A stretch of DNA of 64,000 nt from Rhizosphaericola mali. Its GTDB lineage: Bacteria > Bacteroidota > Bacteroidia > Chitinophagales > Chitinophagaceae. The notes beneath the pieces were generated by a model. It saw only the letters and a list, made by a program, of their open reading frames with translations. It had not been told where the DNA came from and searched no databases. Location of the stretch: contig NZ_CP044016.1 in NCBI RefSeq assembly GCF_004337365.2, forward strand, positions 3,720,001 to 3,784,000, read 5' to 3'. Positions 7,549-16,418 of the stretch are shown here, piece after piece. Position numbers and translations under genes: made by a program. Positions within the stretch are counted from its first letter, which is position 1, and every line of letters begins with the position of its first letter.

Positions 7549-8178
7549 ATGCCTACCAACGAACAATTCATTTCTCAATTACAACAGAAAGAGCAGCAAC
7601 AAGAACATTTAATTTTATTGAGTGAAAAATTGGCAACTGCACGCAATAGAAAAGATTTGTGGAATGTAATTACGGCTCCACTACTTGCCTTTTTCCATGC
7701 AAAATTTTACACGCTTTGTTTGATTAATGAAGACGGAAAATCTCATGCCCCATTTTTATATAGTGATGAAAAGAACATCCTACAACGGACGGAAGAAAGC
7801 CCGATAATACATGGGGGATTGCCCATTGATGATGGTATATTTCAAGAGGCATTAAAAACAAAAAAGCCAACCATCTTCCACCTTAGAAAAGTGATGAAAA
7901 ATACGAAAGTACCTCCCTACGTATATCATTGGTATAACAATGGCATTGAAGAAATGATGTTGGTAAGAATCGATATCGGTCAAGAAACTCGTGGCATGCT
8001 TTACCTATATGCATCTAAATTAAATTCTTTCCATAAAGAGCAATTTGAATTTTTAAAAAGTATCGCCAATTTTATAGGCATTTGCGTGAGCAACATTTTG
8101 GCAAATGAGAAAATAGAAATTCAACTAAATGCGATTCAACAACTAAAAAAGCAACTAGAAAAAGAAAACATTTTCTAA
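7549..8178 (+). pseudogene. GAF sensor part of a frameshifted sigma54 activator
   Basis: This is the N-terminal 209 codons of a regulator. A short coiled-coil (QLQQKEQQQEHLILLSEKL) leads into a GAF domain (about 25-190) and a helical linker (NAIQQLKKQLEKENIF), then TAA. The linker is the usual bridge to an AAA+ domain. Adding one T in the T4 run at 8171-8174 would bypass the stop and read FLKEEQQSDKKFSEMIGNSP straight into the next reading frame. The gene therefore looks like a one-base deletion of a single GAF-AAA+-HTH protein of about 535 residues. The defect may be real or a sequencing error. Confidence 0.85.
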
Positions 8179-8213
8179 AGGAAGAACAACAATCTGACAA
8201 AAAATTTTCTGAA

Positions 8214-9155
8214 ATGATTGGCAATTCTCCCGAAATACAAGAAGTGTATCAATTGATTTCACAAGTTGCTAAAGTTGATAGTACCGTTTTACTTTTAGGA
8301 GAAACTGGAACGGGGAAAGAAGTAGTTGCCAACGCAATACATAACACCTCAAACAGAAAAGATAAATTAATGGTCAAGGTAAATTGTGCAGCATTGCCAG
8401 AATCATTGATTGAAAGTGAATTATTTGGACATGAAAAAGGCAGTTTCACTGGTGCAATAGACCGAAGAATTGGCAAATTTGAATTAGCCAACAACGCAAC
8501 TATATTTCTGGATGAGATTGGAGAATTACCCTTGCAATTACAAACTAAACTATTGCGCGTATTACAAGAAAAAGAAATCGAACGCATTGGCGGTAAGAAA
8601 ACAATTCCTGTAAATGTGCGTATCATCGCAGCCACAAATAGAAATCTGGAAGCAGATGTAAAAGCAGGAAAATTCCGGAGTGATTTATATTATCGACTAC
8701 ATGTGTTCCCAATTCATTTACCCTCGTTGCAAGAAAGGCGAGAAGATATTGCAGCACTTGCGAATTATTTTTTACATAAATTTTCAAAATTGACGGGCAA
8801 AAAAGTAGAAAAATTTGCACCCAAAGCCATTAAAACACTGGAAAATTACAATTGGCCAGGCAACATTCGGGAATTGGAACATCTAATCGAACGAACTGTC
8901 TTATTAAGTAAAGATGTAGTAATTCAAGATATTGCCCTGCCTAATAGTATTCAACATAAACCAGAGAATGCGCTTGCCCTAGACCAAATTGTGACATTAG
9001 AGGCGATGGAAAAACAATACATATTGCAAATAGTAAATATTTGTAAGGGAAAAATATCTGGTGTCGGTGGCGCCGCAGAGAAATTGGGGATACCCTCTAC
9101 TACCCTTATTTCCAAAATGCAAAAACTCGGAATCAAGAAAAAAATATTTAAGTAG
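8214..9155 (+). pseudogene. AAA+/Fis-HTH part of the frameshifted sigma54 activator
   Basis: This 313-codon part holds the sigma54-activation domain: Walker A GETGTGKE, loop GHEKGSFTGA (a common variant of GAFTGA), Walker B IFLDEIGEL and R-finger region YYRLHVFP. A Fis-type HTH (GVGGAAEKLGIPSTTLISKM) ends it. The frame is open upstream of the ATG back to at least 8163, which is coding-like and joins the GAF part. On its own it could be a constitutive activator if translated from 8214. It is closely similar to the AAA+ part of the regulator at 3149-4510. The same binding sites could serve both. Confidence 0.88.
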
Positions 9156-9214
9156 ATCACAACATCCGATTATTTAATTTTTAACATTTTCTGTAAAATT
9201 TCCGCATCTCGAAA

Positions 9215-9316
9215 ATGATAATCTACAGAAATGGAGACCTTGCGCTCCGAATCACAGATAAACCTTCTCCAGAAGATTTTAAAATCATTCAGAAAAATTT
9301 AAAGAATCATAGATGA
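9215..9316 (+). CDS. 33-codon ORF overlapping the TonB-receptor start
   Basis: ATG at 9215 opens 33 codons with mixed, protein-like composition (starts MIIYRNGDLALRI). They end at TGA 9314-9316, overlapping the receptor ATG (9313) as ATGA. Such overlap usually means translational coupling. The peptide is hydrophilic with no signal sequence. It could be a leader peptide, a short gene or a residue of a longer one. I recognise no family. Confidence 0.4.
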   Translation: MIIYRNGDLALRITDKPSPEDFKIIQKNLKNHR

Positions 9317-11736
9317 AAAAGAGTAGCCTTTTGTTAGGTTCTGCGTTATTATTGGCCTGTCAATATAGTTTTGCACAAAGCGAAAATAAAATTACAGGAA
9401 ATATACAAACTGAATCTGATAAACCTTTATCCTTAGTAAACATTTCCATACCAAGTTTAAAAATAAGCGTATTAGCCGACAAAAACGGAAATTTTTCTAT
9501 TCCCGTAAATGAGACATCAGATAAATTAACTATAATTTTTTCAAAACAAGGATTTATTACCCAAACTATAGAATGGGATCCACAAAAAAGAAATATACAT
9601 ATTACGCTTGTTGCCTACGATAAATTAATGGAGCCCGTCGAAGTCTTTGGCCGCCCTAATCATCAACCAGACAAGTTAGATGCATTGACAGCGATGCCAT
9701 TAAAAGCAAATGAGCAAATTCAAAGTGTCTCAGTGATTTCTAATAGATTAATAAGAGAACAAGATAATCAAGACATCAGTGAAGCGCTACGTAATGTGGC
9801 TGGCGTAATTGAATTTTCTAATTTTGGTGGCATCGGCAATTCGTATACGATCAGAGGCATTAGAGGTATCAATACCTTGTTAAATGGGATTCAATTAGAT
9901 AATGATAGTAGAGGCCATGGCGTACAGCCGGATATGGAAACAGTAGATAATATTCAAGTATTGAAAGGGATTTACTCCATGTCTCAAGGTCTTAGTAATT
10001 CACTTGGTTCTGTAGGTGGAGTGATTAATGCAGTAACCAAAACACCAAATTTCACAAATGCAGGATCCGTAGGAATCAGATATTCTAGTTGGAATAATGT
10101 ACGTGGAGTATATGATATAGAAAAAACATTAAGCAACAAACTGGCTTTTCGTATTGATGGAGCGATGCAAGCTGGGAATGGTTACAGAGCAACTACTAAA
10201 AATGATCGCTTTGTAATAAACCCATCGTTTTTATGGAAGATTGATGATAAAACTTCCTTAATTGGAGAATTTCATTACCAACATGACTCTCGAACACCAG
10301 ATCGAGGCACAATCAATCTTGCAGCGGATAGTGTCAATGGATTATGGAATATGCCTAATAATAAATTCCTAGGATTCTCTTCAGATCATAACTTAACGAA
10401 TAGTAAATTTTGGGGATTAAGATTGACAAGAAATTTAAATAAAAATTTAGATTTAAAAATTAACTATTATGGATCAACATTTAATCAAGATTTCAACTCC
10501 GCTATAGCAGAATTAGATAGTAGTGCATTTAAAGCTACAGGCGAAAGGAATGTACGCTATAGATATTTAAATCATGTAACGGAAAATGATAAAAGCACAG
10601 TTATTAATGTTGCATTGATTGGTCATGATATATATACAGGAAAAATAAAACACACATTTCAAGCTGGTTATGATTTCAGACAAAGATCTTGGTACTCACA
10701 AGCCTTCAATTCAGCACCTATAGATACTATTAATATATATGAAAACTATACCAATACATTGAGTAATCAAAACCTAACATATACCGAAAATAAAGGTCGA
10801 TATTACAATCGAAACTACGATGATTTTGGAATGTATGCACAGGATATGGTATTTTTTAATAAGTATGTCAGAGCGCTATTAGGAGTAAGATATAGTCATA
10901 CCTCTAGTGTAGATAACAAAATAAATACTTATGGATCTGGTCATGGTATAAATCCTTTATTCGGTTTATTCATTTCTCCTATAGAGCAATTGAATTTCTT
11001 TGGATCATATACCTCTGTTTCAGATATCTCAACTGCAGAATATGTTGATCAAAATGGAAATAAATTAGGTAATACAGTAACTCAACAATATGAATTCGGT
11101 CTAAAATCAAATTATTTTCATGATCGCTTGCGTTTCAATGCAACTTATTTTATAATGAATAATAATGATTTTGCCTACCAATTAACCAACACTAGTACAG
11201 GCAATGTATACTATAATCAAAGCGGTAGTTTAAAACGACATGGTATAGAAACAGAAATAACTGGTCATGTATTAAATAATCTAGAAGTATTACTCGGCTA
11301 TACACATGTTGATGCCAAATATGAAGGGGTAAAATCCTATGTGGATGGTTCTACACCAATGGGTACTGCAAAAAATACAGCTAATGGATGGGCTAATTAC
11401 CTCGTTACTAAAGGAGCATTAAAAGGCTTGACAGTTAGACTTGGCGTATATTATGTAGGTAGTAGACCTGTGGACGACTTCTCAAAATCTACAAGTGTAA
11501 ATGTAACTACAGGCGGAGGCGAAATCCAAAAAATCACTCCTGGAGTTCGACCATTTAATTTAGATGCATATACTACTGTTAATGCACAATTGGCCTACAA
11601 CTATAAGCAATATACATTCAGAGCTATCTTAAACAATATTGGTAATACTAAAGGATATATAGCCTACTATCCTCAAGCCTTCTTAAACCCAACAGATCCA
11701 AGAAACTTTGGATTGAGTGTGTATTATGCATTTTAA
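9313..11736 (+). CDS. TonB-dependent outer-membrane receptor, siderophore type
   Basis: The 807-residue protein begins with a signal peptide (cut near SFAQ|SENK). A carboxypeptidase-regulatory-like domain follows (about 25-110), then the plug (SVISNRLIREQDNQDISEALRNV, about 135-245) and a 22-strand barrel ending in the aromatic residue of SVYYAF. The single-protein layout without a SusD partner fits ferric-siderophore receptors of the FhuA/FecA/FcuA type rather than SusC glycan receptors. The substrate is probably a ferri-siderophore, by family. The strong terminator behind it makes it a separate unit, apart from the small overlapping ORF ahead. Confidence 0.93.
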   Translation: MKKSSLLLGSALLLACQYSFAQSENKITGNIQTESDKPLSLVNISIPSLKISVLADKNGNFSIPVNETSDKLTIIFSKQGFITQTIEWDPQKRNIHITLVAYDKLMEPVEVFGRPNHQPDKLDALTAMPLKANEQIQSVSVISNRLIREQDNQDISEALRNVAGVIEFSNFGGIGNSYTIRGIRGINTLLNGIQLDNDSRGHGVQPDMETVDNIQVLKGIYSMSQGLSNSLGSVGGVINAVTKTPNFTNAGSVGIRYSSWNNVRGVYDIEKTLSNKLAFRIDGAMQAGNGYRATTKNDRFVINPSFLWKIDDKTSLIGEFHYQHDSRTPDRGTINLAADSVNGLWNMPNNKFLGFSSDHNLTNSKFWGLRLTRNLNKNLDLKINYYGSTFNQDFNSAIAELDSSAFKATGERNVRYRYLNHVTENDKSTVINVALIGHDIYTGKIKHTFQAGYDFRQRSWYSQAFNSAPIDTINIYENYTNTLSNQNLTYTENKGRYYNRNYDDFGMYAQDMVFFNKYVRALLGVRYSHTSSVDNKINTYGSGHGINPLFGLFISPIEQLNFFGSYTSVSDISTAEYVDQNGNKLGNTVTQQYEFGLKSNYFHDRLRFNATYFIMNNNDFAYQLTNTSTGNVYYNQSGSLKRHGIETEITGHVLNNLEVLLGYTHVDAKYEGVKSYVDGSTPMGTAKNTANGWANYLVTKGALKGLTVRLGVYYVGSRPVDDFSKSTSVNVTTGGGEIQKITPGVRPFNLDAYTTVNAQLAYNYKQYTFRAILNNIGNTKGYIAYYPQAFLNPTDPRNFGLSVYYAF

Positions 11737-11751
11737 ATAATATAAAAGACA

Positions 11752-11794
11752 CATTAAAAAGGGTTGTTCAGAAATAGAACAACCCTTTTTAATG
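11752..11794 (+). terminator. Strong intrinsic terminator behind the TonB receptor
   Basis: Two 18-bp perfectly complementary arms (11752-11769 and 11777-11794) enclose a 7-nt loop, and the GC core is flanked by A5 and T5. It is symmetrical enough to work in both directions. Confidence 0.92.
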
Positions 11795-11875
11795 CATATA
11801 TTCAATACTATGTTAAAATTTGGAGCATAGTATGAACTTATTTAAATATTATCTTTACATTTTGCTTTCAGTAAA

Positions 11876-12655
11876 ATGAAAATAATGAAAATAATATTTA
11901 CTACACTCTTAAGTATTTCTACATTTATAGCTTGTAAATCAAGTCCCAATTCAACTAATACTCGTGATTCTACTCAACTAAAAGAAAATAACAATATCGT
12001 TTCACAAAAAGATTCGGGGCTCACATATTTAATACAAGTGCCAAGTATAAAGGCGGATAAATTTCCAATTATTATACTAATGCACGGCTTTGGAAGTAAT
12101 GAACAAGATTTATTCGAATTGAAATCAGTATTTCCAGAGAATTTTATAGTTGTATCTCCAAGAGCTCCGATTACCTTACAAGATGGCGCATATGAATGGT
12201 ATTCTAATAGAGATAGCGCAGGTGTACAAATACCCAACGGCGAGGAACTCAGCATAAGCGAGACTAAAGTCCTCGATTTAATACATAATCTAGAAAACAA
12301 ATATCCTATTGATACAACTAAAATATATTTAGGTGGATTTAGTCAAGGCGCCAATATGAGTTATGCATTAGGATTAACAGATCCTAACGAAATTCATGGA
12401 ATCTCTATTTTTAGTGGAAAAATATTAAGTCCTGTATTTAAAAATATACAAAAAACAGTAAAATTGAAAGATTTGAAAATATTTGTAGGCCACGGAAATG
12501 CTGACGACAGAATTCCTTATGAACAAGCAGTAAAAAGTGTAGATTATTTAAAATCGAAAGGGATTAAAGTAGACTTTCATACTTATAATGAAATGCACCA
12601 TCAAATATCTGAACAAGAACTGAAAGATTTTCAAAATTGGCTCAAAACGAATTAA
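11876..12655 (+). CDS. Lipoprotein carboxylesterase/phospholipase-like hydrolase
   Basis: The 259-residue protein has a lipoprotein signal (lipobox ending FIAC at about residue 20), so it should be anchored in an envelope membrane. The alpha/beta hydrolase core has the oxyanion motif LMHGFGSNEQDL, nucleophile elbow GGFSQGAN, an Asp in GNADDRIPY and the late His in EMHHQI. This is the pattern of the small phospholipase/carboxylesterase family (YpfH type). It is free-standing, converging on nusG with a shared terminator. The substrate is unknown. Translation may start at 11876 or at the ATG 9 nt later. Confidence 0.9.
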   Translation: MKIMKIIFTTLLSISTFIACKSSPNSTNTRDSTQLKENNNIVSQKDSGLTYLIQVPSIKADKFPIIILMHGFGSNEQDLFELKSVFPENFIVVSPRAPITLQDGAYEWYSNRDSAGVQIPNGEELSISETKVLDLIHNLENKYPIDTTKIYLGGFSQGANMSYALGLTDPNEIHGISIFSGKILSPVFKNIQKTVKLKDLKIFVGHGNADDRIPYEQAVKSVDYLKSKGIKVDFHTYNEMHHQISEQELKDFQNWLKTN

Positions 12656-12660
12656 AACAA

Positions 12661-12690
12661 AAAAGCCTAAGGAATTATCCTTAGGCTTTT
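12661..12690. terminator. Bidirectional terminator between esterase and nusG
   Basis: AAAAGCCTAAGGA (12661-12673) and TCCTTAGGCTTTT (12678-12690) are perfect complements with loop ATTA. T-runs in both directions serve the plus-strand esterase and the minus-strand tRNA-tuf-secE-nusG operon. Confidence 0.92.
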
Positions 12691-12711
12691 TAATAATATA
12701 AAAATAATCAA

Positions 12712-13326
12712 TTAGATTAACTTTTCAACTTGTACATAGTTTAATTCAACAGGAGTAGAACGCCCAAAGATTTTTACAGTTACTTTCAAACGTTTCTTTT
12801 CATCATTAACCTCTTCAATTACACCATTAAAGTCATTGAATGGTCCTTCAATAATTTTAATAGTTTCCCCAACTATGAATGGTTCGCTCATGGTAACATC
12901 CTGATCATTCATTTCGTCTACATTACCTAACATCTTGTTTACCTCACTTCTACGCAAAGAAACAATATTTCCTTTACTACCTTTACCATCTGTAAGGAAA
13001 TGCATCACATTAGTTGTATTACTAATATAGGAGATAATTGCATCTGAAAGTTTACCTTTCGCAACCTCCATCATTATATAACCAGGATAAAAGTTCTTCT
13101 CACGTACAATTTTTTTACCATTTTGTACTTTATAGACTTTTTCCATTGGAAGAAATAATTGCTTAACCACTTCATTCCAACCGTTACGAGTAATATCTTT
13201 ATCTAAATATTCTTTTACTTTTCTCTCTTTACCGCTGACTACACGCAAAACGTACCATATTGTAGGCTCTTTCGAATCTTCAACTGGTAAACTGTTCTTT
13301 TCTGACTGTAAATCTGTATCTATCAT
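12712..13326 (-). CDS. nusG: Transcription termination/antitermination factor NusG
   Basis: The 204-residue protein has an NGN domain (about 23-125: WYVLRVVSGKERKVKEYL, FYPGYIMMEV) and a C-terminal KOW domain (about 150-204: PFIVGETIKIIEGPFNDFNGVIEEV). It binds RNA polymerase and links it to Rho or the ribosome. It lies directly behind secE, the classical position, which supports core NusG rather than an UpxY-type paralogue. The operon ends here: a terminator and a convergent gene replace the rplK that normally follows. Confidence 0.97.
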   Translation of the reverse strand: MIDTDLQSEKNSLPVEDSKEPTIWYVLRVVSGKERKVKEYLDKDITRNGWNEVVKQLFLPMEKVYKVQNGKKIVREKNFYPGYIMMEVAKGKLSDAIISYISNTTNVMHFLTDGKGSKGNIVSLRRSEVNKMLGNVDEMNDQDVTMSEPFIVGETIKIIEGPFNDFNGVIEEVNDEKKRLKVTVKIFGRSTPVELNYVQVEKLI

Positions 13327-13341
13327 AAAAGAATAAACTCC

Positions 13342-13536
13342 TTATTTAAAGAATGAATAAATAAATTTCAAAATCCAACTACTAGCAAAGTCCATAATCC
13401 AAACCATTGCTGTAATTAAGATAGTAGCTGCCAATACGATGCCAGTTGATTGTTGCAACTCTGACCAAGAAGGCCAAGTTACTTTATTCAACAACTCATC
13501 ATAAGACTCTTTAAGATATGTAGAAACTTTATTCAT
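13342..13536 (-). CDS. secE: Preprotein translocase subunit SecE
   Basis: I choose ATG 13536, giving a 64-residue protein that begins MNKVSTYLKESYDELL; the longer reading frame adds nine atypical residues. An amphipathic helix is followed by the conserved VTWPSWSELQQST motif and one membrane helix (IVLAATILITAMVWIMDFASS). This is the usual single-span SecE of the SecYEG channel. It lies 15 nt upstream of nusG and downstream of tRNA-Trp. Confidence 0.96.
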   Translation of the reverse strand: MNKVSTYLKESYDELLNKVTWPSWSELQQSTGIVLAATILITAMVWIMDFASSWILKFIYSFFK

Positions 13537-13617
13537 AAAAAAAATGCTAGCTTTTATTAGCATTGCAATGTTAGGTAAAATAAATGATTTGAAAAATCAA
13601 AACTCACATAACAAAAG

Positions 13618-13688
13618 CACGGGAACAAGGATTCGAACCCTGATCAAAGGTTTTGGAGACCTCTATTCTACCATTGAACTATTCCCGT
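13618..13688 (-). tRNA. tRNA-Trp (CCA)
   Basis: The 71-nt cloverleaf reads ACGGGAA acceptor, TA, GTTC D-stem, anticodon loop CTCCAAA (anticodon CCA), T-loop GTTCGAATC and discriminator G. CCA is not encoded. It lies between tuf and secE and is transcribed with them. Confidence 0.97.
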
Positions 13689-13761
13689 AGAAAAAACCAT
13701 TAGCAAAATACTAATTAGCAAATTGCTAATGGTTTAAATATTTCAAAAATCTAGTTAAAGA

Positions 13762-14949
13762 CTATTTGATGATTTCTGTAACTTGACCAGCACCTACAGT
13801 ACGTCCACCTTCACGAATCGCGAATTTAAGACCTTTTTCCATAGCGATGTTAGTGATCAACTTAACAGTCAATGTAACATTATCACCAGGCATAACCATT
13901 TCAGTACCTTCTGGTAAGCTTACTTCACCAGTTACGTCTGTAGTACGGAAATAGAACTGAGGACGGTATTTGTTAAAGAATGGAGTATGACGACCACCTT
14001 CTTCTTTACTCAACACGTAAACTTCACATTTGAATTCAGTGTGTGGAGTGATAGTTTTAGGTTTACAGATTACCATACCACGTTTGATATCTTTCTTTTC
14101 AATACCACGTAATAAGATACCTGCGTTATCACCAGCTTCACCTTCGTCCAATAATTTTTTGAACATTTCAACACCAGTACAAGTAGATTGCAATGGTTTT
14201 TCAACCAATCCAACGATTTCAACTGGTTCACCAACTTTGATTATACCTCTTTCGATACGACCAGTAGCAACAGTACCACGACCTGTGATAGTGAAGATAT
14301 CTTCAACTGGCATCAAGAAAGGTAAGTCAACAGCTCTTGGAGGTAATGGGATATATTCATCAACCGCTGCCATCAATTCATCGATAGCACCAACCCATTT
14401 TTCTTCACCAGCTAAAGCGCCAGTAGCAGATCCACGGATGATTGGAGTGTTATCTCCGTCGAAACCGTATGAAGTTAATAATTCACGGATTTCCATTTCA
14501 ACTAAGTCTAACAATTCAGGATCGTCAACTAAGTCTACTTTATTCATAAATACAACTATACGAGGTACACCTACTTGTTTAGCCAACAAGATGTGCTCAC
14601 GCGTTTGAGGCATAGGACCATCTGTAGATGCGACTACAAGAATAGCTCCATCCATTTGCGCAGCCCCTGTGATCATGTTTTTAACATAATCCGCGTGACC
14701 TGGACAGTCAACGTGTGCATAGTGACGATTAGCTGTTTCGTATTCTACGTGTGCAGTGTTGATAGTGATACCACGTTCTTTTTCTTCTGGTGCACCATCA
14801 ATATCATCATACTTACGTGCTTGAGCAAGTCCTTTTTGAGAAAGGATACTTGTGATAGCTGCTGTAAGAGTAGTTTTACCATGGTCAACGTGACCAATAG
14901 TACCAATGTTTACATGGGGTTTATCCCTCTTAAAGGTCTCTTTTGCCAT
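13762..14949 (-). CDS. tuf: Elongation factor Tu
   Basis: The 395-residue protein is full-length EF-Tu. The G domain has GHVDHGKT (P-loop), the DCPGH and NKVD motifs and the switch I segment [14 protein letters not shown]. Domains 2 and 3 follow and end [15 protein letters not shown]. It delivers aminoacyl-tRNA to the ribosome. It is co-transcribed with four upstream tRNAs and with tRNA-Trp, secE and nusG. Long frames on the opposite strand here reflect its strong codon bias and are not genes. Confidence 0.99.
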   Translation of the reverse strand: MAKETFKRDKPHVNIGTIGHVDHGKTTLTAAITSILSQKGLAQARKYDDIDGAPEEKERGITINTAHVEYETANRHYAHVDCPGHADYVKNMITGAAQMDGAILVVASTDGPMPQTREHILLAKQVGVPRIVVFMNKVDLVDDPELLDLVEMEIRELLTSYGFDGDNTPIIRGSATGALAGEEKWVGAIDELMAAVDEYIPLPPRAVDLPFLMPVEDIFTITGRGTVATGRIERGIIKVGEPVEIVGLVEKPLQSTCTGVEMFKKLLDEGEAGDNAGILLRGIEKKDIKRGMVICKPKTITPHTEFKCEVYVLSKEEGGRHTPFFNKYRPQFYFRTTDVTGEVSLPEGTEMVMPGDNVTLTVKLITNIAMEKGLKFAIREGGRTVGAGQVTEIIK

Positions 14950-15079
14950 TTTTATCGGTTTTTGTTGTGGTTTTTAACAATGAAACAGTCCATAGCCCCA
15001 CCGACCACAGACCAATTTTTTTCAATATTTTAAATAAAAATTGTCCTAATACATATTGATATTAGAACTAGCTTTTCAG

Positions 15080-15151
<72 letters not shown>

Positions 15152-15203
15152 AATGGTCGTTTTCATTAAAAGTCAAAATCAACAGAACTGACTTTATTCT
15201 GTG

Positions 15204-15276
15204 AGCGGAAGACGAGGATCGAACCCGCAACCTATAGCTTGGAAGGCTATCGCTCTACCAGTTGAGCTACTTCCGC
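15204..15276 (-). tRNA. tRNA-Gly (TCC)
   Basis: The 73-nt cloverleaf has acceptor GCGGAAG/CTTCCGC and anticodon stem ATAGC/GCTAT with loop CTTCCAA (anticodon TCC). The discriminator is U, as expected for Gly. Confidence 0.97.
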
Positions 15277-15326
15277 AAATAATTTACAAACAAAGACTTG
15301 TCTCACATACAAGCCAATATTTTTCG

Positions 15327-15409
15327 TGGGCAGGAGAGGATTCGAACCTCTGAAGTCGAAAGACAGCGGATTTACAGTCCGCCCCATTTGGCCGCTCTGG
15401 AACCTGCCC
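15327..15409 (-). tRNA. tRNA-Tyr (GTA)
   Basis: The 83-nt class II tRNA has a long variable arm, acceptor GGGCAGG/CCTGCCC, anticodon stem GCGGA/TCCGC with loop CTGTAAA (anticodon GTA), and discriminator A. Confidence 0.97.
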
Positions 15410-15437
15410 ATCGTCAGTTAAATTAATTAACAAACTG

Positions 15438-15510
<73 letters not shown>

Positions 15511-15568
15511 AATTTAAAGAACTGTTTCCCTTTTTTGAATAACCTCACTCGTTATCGATTTGGGATTG

Positions 15569-15598
15569 CAAAGGTAGCGGTTAAAAAATACTAGCAAA
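15569..15598 (-). promoter_or_regulatory. Bacteroidota-type promoter of the tRNA-tuf operon
   Basis: On the minus strand TTTG (15598-15595), an 18-nt spacer and TACCTTTG (15576-15569) match the known Bacteroidota consensus TTTG-N19-TAnnTTTG. It lies about 58 nt upstream of the first tRNA. A G+C-rich stretch follows the -7 box. Confidence 0.8.
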
Positions 15599-15627
15599 AT
15601 TTTTTGCCAACTTTTTTTTATTTTTTT

Positions 15628-15897
15628 TTAAAAATCTAATTCGTTCTCTTGTGGATTGGTCTTTTTGTATTTAATTACGATAGAATCTGAGTTAAGTACC
15701 TTATTGTCAATTACTTTTACTCCTGCAATTGTCGTCTGATCCGCTTTGAATATATAGCTAATCCTAATTTTTCCATTACCTACATCTCTACGCTCTACAA
15801 CTTTCGCTTTAGTAGAAACAATGTCTTTGTTTCCACATGCTAGTAGGGAAAAACTTGTTAAAAATAGCGTAAAGAATATTTTCAAATATTTATCCAT
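15628..15897 (-). CDS. Small lipoprotein of unknown function
   Basis: The 89-residue protein has a lipoprotein signal with lipobox SLLAC (Cys about residue 21). The small beta-rich domain after it has alternating hydrophobic strands (GKIRISYIFKADQTTIAGVKVI) and a charged tail. It has no recognisable family. Its ATG directly follows the T-run of the hpf terminator, so expression probably depends on read-through or on a promoter inside hpf. Confidence 0.75.
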   Translation of the reverse strand: MDKYLKIFFTLFLTSFSLLACGNKDIVSTKAKVVERRDVGNGKIRISYIFKADQTTIAGVKVIDNKVLNSDSIVIKYKKTNPQENELDF

Positions 15898-15926
15898 AAA
15901 AAAGCCCGAATGATTTCCATTCGGGC
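15898..15926 (-). terminator. hpf terminator abutting the lipoprotein start
   Basis: GCCCGAATG (15904-15912) pairs with CATTCGGGC (15918-15926) over a 5-nt loop. On the minus strand six T follow (15903-15898), then immediately the ATG of the small lipoprotein (15897-15895). Confidence 0.85.
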
Positions 15927-15953
15927 GTCAAAAGTATCTATAATAAGTTTAAA

Positions 15954-16253
15954 TTATGCAGCTTGCTTTTCTTTTTTTCTTTTAATCTGATTTATGAGGG
16001 ATTCCATCGCCGCATCGAAAGACTCTTCGAAGGATTTGGAACTAGATTTTACAAAAAAATTCTGTTTGGGAACCTTCACACTAATTTCTGCAATTTTATC
16101 TTTCAAAGTATGCACCACATTGTCGAGTTTCAAGTACACTTCCACCTTAACAATTTGATCATGAAAAGTATTCAACTTTGCTAATTTCTTATTCACATAA
16201 TCTGTCAATTTTGAATCTGCAGAGAAGCGTACAGTTTGAATGCTTACGTTCAT
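15954..16253 (-). CDS. hpf: Ribosome hibernation-promoting factor, short HPF/RaiA type
   Basis: The 99-residue protein has the beta-alpha-beta-beta-beta-alpha HPF fold (VSIQTVRFSADSKLTDYVNKKLAKL at the start, with basic tail QIKRKKEKQAA). It lacks the long C-terminal dimerisation domain of long HPF. It binds the small ribosomal subunit in stationary phase and protects idle ribosomes. It lies between recF and the tRNA-tuf block on the same strand. Confidence 0.92.
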   Translation of the reverse strand: MNVSIQTVRFSADSKLTDYVNKKLAKLNTFHDQIVKVEVYLKLDNVVHTLKDKIAEISVKVPKQNFFVKSSSKSFEESFDAAMESLINQIKRKKEKQAA

Positions 16254-16418
16254 ATTGTATAAATTTAAATGAAAAAATACCTAGAAAACCGTTTCTAGTT
16301 TCTATAACTAAGGTAATTTTTAAGATTGGTATTTACAAATTTTGAAGTATCAAAAAATTGTAAAAATTTCATTTAAAATTAATAATGAACAATAATGGAG
16401 ATTAGATAGAGATCACAT

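Noticed and set aside
8160..8220. Programmed -1 frameshift joining the GAF and AAA+ frames
   Set aside because: The bases before the stop (C-ATT-TTC) do not form an XXXYYYZ slippery heptamer, and the P-site tRNA would re-pair badly. I see no clear downstream stem. A plain deletion or sequencing error is simpler.
12712..13326. NusG-like gene as an UpxY capsule antiterminator
   Set aside because: The position behind tRNA-Trp and secE and the complete NGN-KOW layout indicate core NusG, and no polysaccharide genes are nearby.
14030..15033. Long open frames opposite tuf and its leader
   Set aside because: They mirror the strongly biased tuf codons, lie antisense to an unmistakable EF-Tu and tRNA region, and have no protein-like composition.
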